Shown here piece by piece: positions 17,217 to 25,366 of a stretch of 64,000 nt of DNA (the stretch's first letter is position 1; each line of letters opens with the position of its first letter). The notes under the pieces are model-generated. The model was not told the DNA's origin. It did no database searches and was given only the letters and a program-made list of their open reading frames with translations. The stretch lies in assembly GCF_009380155.1 (NCBI RefSeq), contig NZ_WHUV01000003.1, positions 310,001-374,000 on the forward strand, given 5' to 3'. Origin of the DNA: Pseudomonas piscis. Lineage in GTDB: Bacteria > Pseudomonadota > Gammaproteobacteria > Pseudomonadales > Pseudomonadaceae. Position numbers and translations under genes: made by a program.

Positions 17217-18836
17217 TCAGGCCGCGGCCGGGGTGTTGGGCTCGAAGCTGTCGGCGCGGGCCAGTTGCCACATGCGCGAGTAGAACTCGCCGGTGACTTC
17301 GCCGGTCAGCAATTCGCCGGGCTTGAGGAATACATGCAGTTGGGAGAATAGCTTGATCTCGGTGGCCGACATGCGCCGTACCAGGTGCTTGGCTTCCAAT
17401 TGCGAAGGGTGCTGCAGGCCGGCGGCGGCGAGCATCTCGGCCAGGGCCTTGAGGGTATTGCGATGGAAGCTGTACACCCGCTGGGCCTTGTCCGGTACCA
17501 CCAGCGCCCGCTGGCGCAGGTTGTCCTGGGTGGCCACGCCGGTCGGGCACTTGTTGGTATGGCAGCTCTGCGACTGGATGCAGCCGATGGCGAACATGAA
17601 GCCGCGCGCCGAGTTGGCCCAGTCGGCACCGATGGCCAGTACGCTGGCGATGTCGAAGGCGCTGACGATCTTGCCGCTGGCGCCGAGCTTGATCTTGTCC
17701 CGCAGGTTCAGGCCCACCAGGGTGTTGTGCACGAACAGCAGGCCTTCGCGCATCGGCGCACCGATATGGTCGGTGAATTCCACCGGTGCGGCGCCGGTGC
17801 CGCCCTCCTTGCCGTCGACCACGATGAAGTCCGGAAGGATGCCGGTCTCCAGCATGGCCTTGGCGATGCCCATGAACTCCCACGGATGGCCCAGGCAGAA
17901 CTTGAAGCCCACCGGCTTGCCACCGGACAGTTCACGCAACTGCTGGATGAAATGCATCATTTCGATAGGGGTGGAGAAGGCACTGTGGCTCGATGGCGAG
18001 ATGCAGTCCTCGCCCATGCGGATACCCCGGGTATCGGCGATTTCCTGGGTCACCTTGTGCTTGGGCAGGATGCCGCCGTGGCCAGGCTTGGCGCCCTGGC
18101 TCATCTTGATCTCGATCATCCGTACCTGGGGGTTGCTGGCCTGGGCGGCGAAGCGCTCCGGGTCGAAGCGCCCATCGCTGGTGCGGCAGCCGAAGTAGCC
18201 GCTGCCCAGTTCCCAGGTCAGGTCGCCGCCGTGTTCGCGGTGGTAGGGGCTGATGCTGCCTTCGCCGGTGTCATGGGCGAAGTTGCCGAGCTTGGCGCCC
18301 TGGTTCAGCGCGCGGATGGCGTTGGCGCTCAGGGAACCGAAGCTCATGGCCGAGATGTTGAACACCGAGGCCGAATAGGGCTGGGTGCACTGTGGGCCGC
18401 CGACGGTGACGCGAAAGCTGTCGGGATCGCTCAGGGGCGCCGGGCGCATGGAGTGGCCGATGAACTCGAACCCCGATTGGTAGACGTCGATCAAGGTGCC
18501 GAAGGGTTTGTCCGCACTCTGGTTCTTGGCCCGCGAATAGACCAGCGAGCGCTGGGCCCGGGAGAAGGGCAGGGCGTCGCTGTCGGACTCCAGCAGGTAC
18601 TGGCGGATTTCCGGGCGGATGCCTTCGACCAGGTAGCGGATGTTGCCCAGGATCGGGTAGTTGCGGCGTACGGCATGGGGACTTTGCAGCAGGTCGAAGA
18701 TCCCCAGCAGGCTCAGCAGGCCGGTGACCAGGGTGAAGGGCCAGACCCAGTCATATTCGACGAAGGGCAGGCTGGCGAGGGTGAATATCACGCAGGCGGC
18801 AAAGAAGGCATAGCGGCTCAGGAGTGACAGGCTCAT
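17217..18836 (-). CDS. FMN-binding glutamate synthase-family protein, membrane-anchored
   Basis: Two N-terminal hydrophobic segments (residues 8-24 and 33-52) precede a glutamate synthase FMN domain. Signatures are ISAMSFGSLSANAIRALNQGA, GEGSISPYHREHGGDLTWELG, VDGKEGGTGAAPVEFTDHIG and the cysteine cluster CIQSQSCHTNKCPTGVAT that binds an Fe-S centre in GltB. It lacks the amidotransferase and GXGXG beta-helix domains of full GltB. The length (539 residues) matches stand-alone homologues. The physiological reaction is unknown; a redox role on glutamate-like substrates is only suggested. The ATG at 18836 has AAGGAA 6 nt upstream. Confidence 0.85.
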   Translation of the reverse strand: MSLSLLSRYAFFAACVIFTLASLPFVEYDWVWPFTLVTGLLSLLGIFDLLQSPHAVRRNYPILGNIRYLVEGIRPEIRQYLLESDSDALPFSRAQRSLVYSRAKNQSADKPFGTLIDVYQSGFEFIGHSMRPAPLSDPDSFRVTVGGPQCTQPYSASVFNISAMSFGSLSANAIRALNQGAKLGNFAHDTGEGSISPYHREHGGDLTWELGSGYFGCRTSDGRFDPERFAAQASNPQVRMIEIKMSQGAKPGHGGILPKHKVTQEIADTRGIRMGEDCISPSSHSAFSTPIEMMHFIQQLRELSGGKPVGFKFCLGHPWEFMGIAKAMLETGILPDFIVVDGKEGGTGAAPVEFTDHIGAPMREGLLFVHNTLVGLNLRDKIKLGASGKIVSAFDIASVLAIGADWANSARGFMFAIGCIQSQSCHTNKCPTGVATQDNLRQRALVVPDKAQRVYSFHRNTLKALAEMLAAAGLQHPSQLEAKHLVRRMSATEIKLFSQLHVFLKPGELLTGEVTGEFYSRMWQLARADSFEPNTPAAA

Positions 18837-19017
18837 ACGGGTTCCTTGGTTCGGACTCATCAGATCGTTTGTCGGTACTCATTCTTGTTGGAGCGCTGGT
18901 TCTTATTGTTATGTCCGGGCGCGGCGACAGGCCGGGCCGGCTATCAGGCGCCATGCACCTGAAGAAAGTTCCGCGAACAGCTGGAGCCGGGAAGCCATGC
19001 CCCAGCGTGCTGGCGCT

Positions 19018-19112
19018 GATTGTCTTATGGTTTTTCACCGTCTCGGTGGAAATTTCCAGCTTACGGGCGATCTCCTTGCTGGAGCAACCGCTGATCAGCC
19101 GCTCTGGCGCGG
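19018..19112 (-). pseudogene. remnant of a LuxR/NarL-type HTH regulator
   Basis: Leftward translation gives ERLISGCSSKEIARKLEI followed directly by STETVKNHK, a nearly intact LuxR-type helix-turn-helix. Neither the usual LTPRE entry before it nor the final helix after NHK is present, and no receiver or sensor domain is found upstream. It is a decayed fragment in the 382-bp gap before the L31 gene. The continuation to 18751 in the same frame does not look like protein. Confidence 0.6.
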
Positions 19113-19168
19113 CACAGACAGGCAGCCAGGGGCTTGTTGCAATCGGTTCTCGTTTGGAAAGTTATGAT

Positions 19169-19184
19169 ATGTTATTTTATAGCG
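19169..19184. promoter_or_regulatory. Zur-box-like site upstream of rpmE2
   Basis: ATGTTAT-T-TTATAGCG closely matches the Zur inverted repeat TGTTATA-N-TATAACA, and lies 35 bp before the gene for zinc-free L31. Zinc-free L31 genes are classic Zur targets, so function is well supported by context. Confidence 0.7.
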
Positions 19185-19218
19185 TATTGAATTCACCCAA
19201 ACGCCCTGGAGGCCCCCC

Positions 19219-19488
19219 ATGAAACCCGGTATCCATCCCGATTACCGCACCGTGCTGTTCCACGACACCGCCGCCGACGTGTTCTTCCTCATCGGCTCCA
19301 CCGTGGACACCGATCGCACCCACCAGTACAGCGACGGCCAGACCTATCCCTATGTGGCCCTGGACGTCTCCAGCGCCTCGCATCCGGTGTACACCGGCCA
19401 GCAGCGCAAGACCCAGTCCGAAGGCCGTATCGCCGGTTTCAACAAGCGTTTTGCATCCTTCGGCTCCGGCGGCAAGGCCGCCAAGTGA
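19219..19488 (+). CDS. rpmE2: 50S ribosomal protein L31 type B (zinc-independent)
   Basis: The 89-residue protein starts MKPGIHPDYR and contains YPYVALDVSSASHPVYTGQQ and GRIAGFNKRF, all typical of L31B (YkgM). It has no cysteine, so it lacks the zinc ribbon of the standard L31. Under zinc starvation such paralogues replace the zinc form on the ribosome and free zinc. A strong Zur-like site sits in the promoter. It is monocistronic, and two GC hairpins follow the stop. Confidence 0.95.
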   Translation: MKPGIHPDYRTVLFHDTAADVFFLIGSTVDTDRTHQYSDGQTYPYVALDVSSASHPVYTGQQRKTQSEGRIAGFNKRFASFGSGGKAAK

Positions 19489-19500
19489 GTGCACCGGCAG

Positions 19501-19552
19501 CGCCCCTCGCCACTGGCCAGGGGCGTCGCTGAACGACAGCGGGACACTGTCG
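19501..19552 (+). terminator. two consecutive hairpins after rpmE2
   Basis: CGCCCCT/AGGGGCG (19501-19525) and CGACAG/CTGTCG (19534-19552) form two stems just downstream of the L31 stop. Only a weak T/A run (GTTAAAAAG) follows, so termination is plausible but not certain. Confidence 0.4.
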
Positions 19553-19684
19553 CTGGATGAATGGTGTTAAAAAGCCATCATCGCAATTGGAAATTCTTCT
19601 AATCTTCAATCAGGCAGCAAGCTTCGTTGTTGCCGGCACACGCAATGATGGACGCGTGCATCAACGTTGACCCGAGGTGTCCCC

Positions 19685-21031
19685 ATGGGTGATCCGGACG
19701 TTGTCACAGTCTCCCGCTTACCCGGGGTCCTGCTGGTGGACGCCCAGGACCTGGTCCTGCAACGCCTGCGCCAGTTGCTCAGCCCCCATCCCTATGCACT
19801 GCATTTTGCCCGGGACGCCATCCAGGCCCTGCACGTGATGGGCCACTGCGAGGTGGACCTGGTGATCAGCGCCGCCCACCTGCCGCAGATGGATGGCCCG
19901 GCGCTGCTGACGCGCATCCACCAGCAGTATCCGGACACCGCACGGATCCTGCTGACCGGTGACCCGGACCCCAGGCTCGTCGCCCGGGCCATCAACGAGG
20001 GCGAGATCTATCGCTACCTGAACAAGCCCTGGGACGACCAGGAGTTGCTGCTGGCCCTGCGCCAGGCCCTCGACCACCAGCATGCCGAGCGTGAGCGCCA
20101 GCGCCTGGGGCTTCTGGTGCGCCAGCAGAACACTGAGCTCAAGGCGCTCAACGTCCAGTTGCAAAGACGCGTCGCGGCGCGCACCGCCGAGTTGCAGCAG
20201 ACCGCCGACATGCTCGACCTGGCCTACGAGGAGCTCAAGCACAGCTATGCCACCGGTGCCGAACTGTTTTCCCTGTTGGTCAACCAGCGCCTGCCTCTGG
20301 CCAAGCAGACCAATCGGCGGATCATCGAGCTGGTACGTGCCTACTGCACGATCCAGGGGTTGGATGCGATCTTCCAGCGCGACCTGGCCATGGCCGCGGC
20401 CTTGCACAACATCGGCAAATTGAGCTGGAGCGATCAGCTGATGACCACCCCGGCGGACCTGCTGCATCACCAGCAACGCGAGCGCTACCGGGCCTATCCG
20501 CAACAGAGCGAATCGCTGTTGATGACCCTGGAGCCGGTGCAGGATGCCGCGCGGCTGATCCGTCATCACCAGGAACACTGGGACGGCAGCGGTTTTCCCG
20601 ATCGGCTCAGGGGCGAGGCTATCCCCCTGGGCTCGCGGGTGCTCAAGCTGGCGGTGGATTTCATCGAGTTGCAGTGCGGCCTGATCCTGGAGCGCCGCAT
20701 GAACAGCGACGAGGCCCTGGTCTTCATTCGCAAGTACGCCGGGCGCCTGTACGACCCGCAGCTGGTGGAGGGTTTCATCCAGGTGTGCTCGGTGTACCTG
20801 TGCGACGTGACCCTGGGCGATCCGTCGGTCCGGGTCCTGGGTACCCGCGAATTGGCGCCGGGCATGATCCTGGCGCGCAACCTCAACGCCGACAACGGCA
20901 TGTTGCTGCTCAATGCCGGCAAGGTGCTCAACCTGCCGTTGGTGGACAAGCTGATTGCCTTCGAAACCATGGAGGGCGCGCGTTACAGCGTGTTCGTCAA
21001 GCTGCCCCGGGAAGAAACCGTGGGCGCCTGA
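19685..21031 (+). CDS. response regulator-like protein with degenerate receiver and degenerate HD-GYP domain
   Basis: The 448-residue protein has a receiver-like domain (1-125), a coiled coil (about 130-190) and an HD-GYP-like domain (about 190-330). At the phosphoacceptor position the sequence is VISAAHLPQMDG, with Ala63 instead of Asp, while Lys114 (YLNKPW) is kept. The HD dyad reads LHNIGKL (H241 N242) and the GYP motif reads HHQEHWDGSGFP (295-305). Canonical HD-GYP proteins hydrolyse cyclic di-GMP; this one probably neither accepts phosphate in the usual way nor binds metal normally, so it may be a sensor or scaffold. P. aeruginosa PA2572 is a described non-canonical example. The ATG at 19685 follows GAGG. 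Confidence 0.85.
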   Translation: MGDPDVVTVSRLPGVLLVDAQDLVLQRLRQLLSPHPYALHFARDAIQALHVMGHCEVDLVISAAHLPQMDGPALLTRIHQQYPDTARILLTGDPDPRLVARAINEGEIYRYLNKPWDDQELLLALRQALDHQHAERERQRLGLLVRQQNTELKALNVQLQRRVAARTAELQQTADMLDLAYEELKHSYATGAELFSLLVNQRLPLAKQTNRRIIELVRAYCTIQGLDAIFQRDLAMAAALHNIGKLSWSDQLMTTPADLLHHQQRERYRAYPQQSESLLMTLEPVQDAARLIRHHQEHWDGSGFPDRLRGEAIPLGSRVLKLAVDFIELQCGLILERRMNSDEALVFIRKYAGRLYDPQLVEGFIQVCSVYLCDVTLGDPSVRVLGTRELAPGMILARNLNADNGMLLLNAGKVLNLPLVDKLIAFETMEGARYSVFVKLPREETVGA

Positions 21032-21118
21032 GCGACAGCGAAAGACCATTGCTCGATAGCGTCGGGAGGGCGGCACGTGTGATCCTTGCCCCTTCATTTC
21101 CAAGGTCACCCCATCGCC

Positions 21119-21550
21119 ATGCCTGCTTCTTCTGCTGATCCTTCCATCATTCGCATCGCCGCCGCGCTGTTGATCGGCGCCGACGGCCACACCCTGCTGG
21201 TGCGCAAGCGCGGCACCCGCGCCTTCATGCAGCCTGGCGGCAAGATCGAGGCCGGCGAGCAGCCGGTGCATGCCCTGGCCCGCGAGCTGGAGGAGGAACT
21301 GGGCCTGCGCATCGACCCGGCCCAGGCCCGCTACCTGCAGCAGTTCTCGGCTCCCGCGGCCAATGAGCCCGGCCATGTGGTGCAGGCCGAGGTCTTCCTG
21401 ATCCGTATCGATACCCCGGTGACTCCGGCAGCGGAGATCGAGGAGGTGCGCTGGATCGATCCGGCCGGCGACGGAGATTTGTTCCTGGCGCCGTTGACAC
21501 GGGATCTGATCTTGCCGTTTTATCGCCAGTCTCAAGCGACCCTCGCCTGA
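21119..21550 (+). CDS. NUDIX hydrolase
   Basis: The 143-residue protein has a complete Nudix box, GGKIEAGEQPVHALAREL followed by EEELGL (about residues 40-63), which supplies the catalytic glutamates and Mg binding. Family members hydrolyse nucleoside-diphosphate-linked compounds; the start of the domain (IRIAAALLIGADGHTLLVRKRG) suggests a MutT-like housecleaning enzyme. The start is the ATG at 21119. It lies 23 bp before the LysE-type exporter gene and the genes to 23106 may form one operon. Confidence 0.85.
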   Translation: MPASSADPSIIRIAAALLIGADGHTLLVRKRGTRAFMQPGGKIEAGEQPVHALARELEEELGLRIDPAQARYLQQFSAPAANEPGHVVQAEVFLIRIDTPVTPAAEIEEVRWIDPAGDGDLFLAPLTRDLILPFYRQSQATLA

Positions 21551-21573
21551 TCGATCACTTGCCAAGGACTGCC

Positions 21574-22212
21574 ATGATTCCACTGCACGACTACCTGATT
21601 TTCGTCGCCGCTTCCCTGTTGATGGTGCTGACCCCCGGGCCGAACATGATCTACCTGATCTCCCGTTCGATCTGCCAGGGACGCAAGGCCGGCGTAACCT
21701 CGTTGCTGGGCGTGGTGGCGGGATTCTTCGTCCACCTGATGGCCGCCTCCCTGGGGCTCACCGCTGTGTTCATGGCGGTGCCCATGGCTTATGAGGTCCT
21801 CAAGTGGGCAGGTGCCCTGTACTTGCTGTGGCTGGCCTGGCAGGCGCTCAAGCCCGGTGCCCGGTCGCCCTTCGAGGCCCAGCAACTACCGGCCGATTCG
21901 CCGCGCAAGCTGATGACCATGGGCTTCCTGACCAGTGCCCTGAATCCCAAGATCGCCGTGTTCTACCTGTCGATCTTCCCGCAGTTCATCCACCCCGAAT
22001 ACGGTTCGGTATTCACCCAGAGCATCATCCTCGGCCTGACCCAGATCAGCGTGAGTTTCTCGGTGAACCTGCTGATCGCCCTGTTCGCCGCCGGTATCGC
22101 TTCCTGGTTCGCCAGCAATCCGACCTGGTTGTCGGTCCAGCGCTATTTCATGGGCTTCGTGCTGGCAGGATTGGCGGTGCGCTTGATGTTCGAACAACGT
22201 CGTGCCAACTGA
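21574..22212 (+). CDS. LysE/RhtB-family amino acid exporter
   Basis: The 212-residue membrane protein has about six segments with the RhtB signature MVLTPGPNMIYLISRSICQGRKAG in the first quarter and FLTSALNPKIAVFYLSIFPQF in the middle. Such proteins export amino acids or homoserine lactone-like molecules; substrate unknown. The ATG at 21574 has AAGGA 6 nt upstream. It is followed after 16 bp by an NTF2-like gene. Confidence 0.88.
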   Translation: MIPLHDYLIFVAASLLMVLTPGPNMIYLISRSICQGRKAGVTSLLGVVAGFFVHLMAASLGLTAVFMAVPMAYEVLKWAGALYLLWLAWQALKPGARSPFEAQQLPADSPRKLMTMGFLTSALNPKIAVFYLSIFPQFIHPEYGSVFTQSIILGLTQISVSFSVNLLIALFAAGIASWFASNPTWLSVQRYFMGFVLAGLAVRLMFEQRRAN

Positions 22213-22228
22213 ACACAGGAGTAGTGCC

Positions 22229-22594
22229 ATGACAGAGTTTTCCAGCCCCGAGGCCGTGGTCGAGGAGCAACTGCAAGCCTATAACCGCAAGGACCTGGAG
22301 GCCTGGCTGGCGACCTATGCCAGGGACGCCCGGCAATACGAGCATCCGGCGACCTTGCTGGCCCGTGGTCATGAAGAGATCCGGGCCCGGGCGCAACTGC
22401 GCTTCCAGGAGCCCAACCTGCACGCCCGGCTGGTGCAGCGCTCGGTGATGGGCAATGTGGTCATCGATCATGAACTGATCAGCCGCACCTTCAGCGACGG
22501 CACCGGAACCCTGGAAACCGTAGCCATCTATGAAGTGCAGGACGGCAAGATAAAGTCCGCCTCATTCATCACCGGACAGAAGAGCCTCGATTGA
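22229..22594 (+). CDS. NTF2/SnoaL-like protein
   Basis: The 121-residue protein shows the cone-shaped NTF2-like pattern: VVEEQLQAYNRKDLEAWLATYA at the start, RGHEEIRARAQLRF, then a sheet ending AIYEVQDGKIKSASFI. Stand-alone SnoaL-like proteins may be small enzymes or binding proteins; no function can be assigned. Its stop lies 2 bp before the ATG of the GNAT gene (22597), so the genes are coupled. Confidence 0.78.
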   Translation: MTEFSSPEAVVEEQLQAYNRKDLEAWLATYARDARQYEHPATLLARGHEEIRARAQLRFQEPNLHARLVQRSVMGNVVIDHELISRTFSDGTGTLETVAIYEVQDGKIKSASFITGQKSLD

Positions 22595-22596
22595 AC

Positions 22597-23106
22597 ATGC
22601 AGATCCAGCGCCTGGTCCCGGAGGATGTCGAGCAGTACCGGGCCTTGATGCTCGAAGCCTACGACCGCCATCCCGAGGCATTCACCTCCAGTGTCCGCGA
22701 GCGGGAAAAACTGCCCCTGACCTGGTGGGCCGCGCGCCTGGATGGCGAGTTGGACGTGCTACTGGGGGCCTTCTGCGATGGGCGCCTGGTGGGGGTCGTT
22801 GGCCTGGCCTTCGAGCTGCGCGAAAAAGCCCAGCACAAGGCGACGCTCTTTGGCTTGTACGTCACCGCCCAACAGCGCAGCAGCGGCCTGGGCCTGCGCC
22901 TGGTGCAGGAGCTGCTGGCCGAAGCCGCGGAATACGAAGGCGTGCGCCTGGTGCAACTGACGGTGACGGCGGGCAACGACTCGGCGCTGGCCTTGTACCA
23001 GCGCTGCGGTTTCGTCCAGTACGGCCTCGAACCCCTGGCGGTGCGAGTGGGGGATGACTACTTCGACAAGATCCACATGTGGTACCGACTGCCGGAGCAA
23101 GGCTGA
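22597..23106 (+). CDS. GNAT-family N-acetyltransferase
   Basis: The 169-residue protein has the acetyl-CoA-binding motif A: LFGLYVTAQQRSSGLGLRLV (about 84-103, a variant of the RxxGxG/A loop), followed by VRLVQLTVTAGNDSALALYQ and RCGFVQYG typical of GNAT motif B. It would acetylate a small molecule or protein amine. The ATG at 22597 is preferred over a TTG two codons earlier that overlaps the preceding stop. It is the last gene of the rightward cluster. Confidence 0.88.
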   Translation: MQIQRLVPEDVEQYRALMLEAYDRHPEAFTSSVREREKLPLTWWAARLDGELDVLLGAFCDGRLVGVVGLAFELREKAQHKATLFGLYVTAQQRSSGLGLRLVQELLAEAAEYEGVRLVQLTVTAGNDSALALYQRCGFVQYGLEPLAVRVGDDYFDKIHMWYRLPEQG

Positions 23107-23130
23107 GCCGCCACCGGCAGTTTCGGGCAA

Positions 23131-24060
23131 TCAACGCACCGCACTGACCCCGTCGAGGGTCGAGAACGAAGTGTCCTTGGCGGTCAGCAGGAAATCACGC
23201 ATATAGGGCGCGTCCAGCATATCGGCGCGAATCGCCGCGTACAGGGTGGCGAACAGGCCCTTTTCCCCCAGCCGCTTGGCCTTCACATAGCCCCGCGAGC
23301 TGTATTCATGCAGCGCCCAATGGGGCATGCCGCACACGCCGCGACCGCTGGCCACCAGCTGCATCATCATCACCGTCAGTTCCGAGGTGCGCACCTGCGC
23401 CGGCTCGATGTCCGCCGGCTCCAGGAAGCGGGTGAAGATGTCCAGGCGATCGCGCTCCACCGGATAGGTGATCAGAGTTTCGCTTCGCAGGTCTTCGGGA
23501 ACTACGTAGGGCTTGCCCGCCAGCGGGTGCTGGTTGGCGACCGCCAGCATGGCCTCGTAGGTGAACAGCGGCACGTAGGTGATCCCGGCCAGGTCCACCG
23601 GGTCGGAGGTTACCACCAGGTCCAGGTCGCCACGGGCCAGGGCCGGCAGCGGGGCGAAGGAAAAGCCCGAAGCCAGGTCCAGCTCCACCTCAGGCCAGGC
23701 GTCGCGAAACTGGTCGATGGTCGGCATCAGCCACTGGAAGCAGCTGTGGCATTCGATGGCCATGTGCAGGCGCCCGGCGGTGCCGCCGGCCAGTCGCGAC
23801 AGGTCGCGTTCGGCGCCCCGCAGCAGTGGCAGGGTCGCGTCCGCCAGTTGCAAGAGGCGCAGGCCGGCGCTGGTGAAGCGTACCGGCTTGGTCTTGCGCA
23901 CGAACAGCGGCATGCCCAGGCGCTCTTCCAACTCCTTGAACTGGTGGGACAGGGCGGACTGGGTCAGGTGCAGGCGTTCGGCGGCTTCGACCAGGCTGTC
24001 GGCTTCGCGCAAGGCGTGCAGGGTCTTCAGGTGACGGATCTCGAGCACCGGGCTCTCCAT
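23131..24060 (-). CDS. metR: LysR-type regulator MetR
   Basis: The 309-residue protein starts LEIRHLKTLHALREADSL and has a LysR HTH (VEAAERLHLTQSALSHQFKE, residues 25-45). The effector domain contains HMAIECHSCFQWLMPTI and GVCGMPHWAL, typical of MetR, which senses homocysteine and activates methionine genes such as metE. The start at 24060 gives the standard N-terminus; an upstream extension is rejected. No met structural gene is in the window; it is divergent from an exported hydrolase gene (24282), with a 221-bp gap that could hold its autoregulatory site. Confidence 0.88.
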   Translation of the reverse strand: MESPVLEIRHLKTLHALREADSLVEAAERLHLTQSALSHQFKELEERLGMPLFVRKTKPVRFTSAGLRLLQLADATLPLLRGAERDLSRLAGGTAGRLHMAIECHSCFQWLMPTIDQFRDAWPEVELDLASGFSFAPLPALARGDLDLVVTSDPVDLAGITYVPLFTYEAMLAVANQHPLAGKPYVVPEDLRSETLITYPVERDRLDIFTRFLEPADIEPAQVRTSELTVMMMQLVASGRGVCGMPHWALHEYSSRGYVKAKRLGEKGLFATLYAAIRADMLDAPYMRDFLLTAKDTSFSTLDGVSAVR

Positions 24061-24281
24061 GAATGAATTTACTGATAAGTGCGAAGGCTGGTGAGTTTGT
24101 CTCATGTTCAAGGGGCTGTCGACCACTGGCGCCGCTTTATCCGGGGTTTTGCCCCATGCCGTTCCGGCGGGCACGACCGTCGGGGCAATCTTCATCAAAT
24201 TGTCACGCAACTGTGGCAGCGCGAATCATCGAACTTCATCAGACTCGCGCTCCACTGGGGTTCTGCGTTTCGGTGTTTTCC

Positions 24282-25316
24282 ATGCGGGCAAGATTTCTTT
24301 CAGGTTGTCTCTTGCTGGCCGGGCTATTGCTCGGCCAGTTTGTTTTTGCGTCCGGGCGTTGCGACGTCGATGTGGCGACCCAGCGGGTCGACCTGCCACA
24401 GGTGAGCCTGGCGTACCAGAGCATCGGCCGGGCTTCGGATCCGGCCCTGCTGCTGGTCATGGGCCTGGGCGGGCAGTTGATCCATTGGCCGGACGAGGTG
24501 GTGGTCGCCCTGTGCCAGCAAGGCTTCCGGGTGATCCGCTATGACAACCGCGACGTCGGCCTGTCCACCTGGCGCCAGGCGCCGGCCAGCGCCAACCTGA
24601 CGCTCGAAGTGCTGCGCTACAAGCTCGGCCTGCCAGTGGCCGCGCCCTACACCCTGACCGACATGGCCGATGATGCCCTGGGGCTGATGGATGCCCTGCA
24701 TGTGGAGCAGTTCCATGTGCTGGGGGCGAGCATGGGCGGGATGATCGCCCAGCACCTGGCGGCGATGGCTCCGCAGCGGGTCGAGAGCCTGACCCTGGTG
24801 ATGACCAGTTCCGGCGCCGAAGGCCTGCCGGCACCCAACGCGGCGCTGGTGCAGTTGCTGTCGCGGCGCAATGCGCCCAACCGGGAGGCGGCCCTGGAAC
24901 AGCAGGCGGACTTGCTGGCGGCCCTGGGCAGCCCCAAGGTGCATGACGATCGCCAGGTATTGCTGCACCAGGCGGCGCTGGCCTATGACCGGGCGTTCAA
25001 TCCCGAGGGGGTCAAGCGCCAGATCATGGCGATCCTCGCCGAGCCGAGCCGGGTGACCATGCTCAAGCAATTGCGGGTGCCGACCCTGGTGGTCCATGGC
25101 ACTGCCGATCCGTTGCTGCCGGTGATGCATGGGGTGCATCTGGCCGCGCATATCCAGGGCAGCCAGTTGAAGCTGATCCCGGGGCTGGCCCATCGTTTCC
25201 AGGAAGCGTTCAAGGCGCCACTGCTGGCGGCGGTGCTGCCGTACCTGCAAAGCCATCGCGAAGATACGTCGCACTGGGCGCAGATCGAGCCGCTGGAAGT
25301 GGGGCGCATGCTCTGA
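24282..25316 (+). CDS. exported alpha/beta hydrolase
   Basis: The 344-residue protein has a signal peptide (FLSGCLLLAGLLLGQFVFA) and a hydrolase domain with GLGGQLIHWP, nucleophile S150 in LGASMGGM, acid D276 in HGTADPLLP and H304 in GLAHRF. The domain architecture resembles periplasmic esterase/lactonase-like proteins of unknown substrate. It is unrelated in detail to the other hydrolases in this window. It is divergent from metR, which need not control it. Confidence 0.83.
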   Translation: MRARFLSGCLLLAGLLLGQFVFASGRCDVDVATQRVDLPQVSLAYQSIGRASDPALLLVMGLGGQLIHWPDEVVVALCQQGFRVIRYDNRDVGLSTWRQAPASANLTLEVLRYKLGLPVAAPYTLTDMADDALGLMDALHVEQFHVLGASMGGMIAQHLAAMAPQRVESLTLVMTSSGAEGLPAPNAALVQLLSRRNAPNREAALEQQADLLAALGSPKVHDDRQVLLHQAALAYDRAFNPEGVKRQIMAILAEPSRVTMLKQLRVPTLVVHGTADPLLPVMHGVHLAAHIQGSQLKLIPGLAHRFQEAFKAPLLAAVLPYLQSHREDTSHWAQIEPLEVGRML

Positions 25317-25366
25317 GCCAAGCCTCAAGCGGATAGATTTTCGCTAGCGGCTTGTCGCTGTTCGCG

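Noticed and set aside
18751..19038. 95-codon leftward frame containing the LuxR HTH end
   Set aside because: Only its first few codons resemble the HTH; the rest is not protein-like, so it is recorded as a pseudogene remnant.
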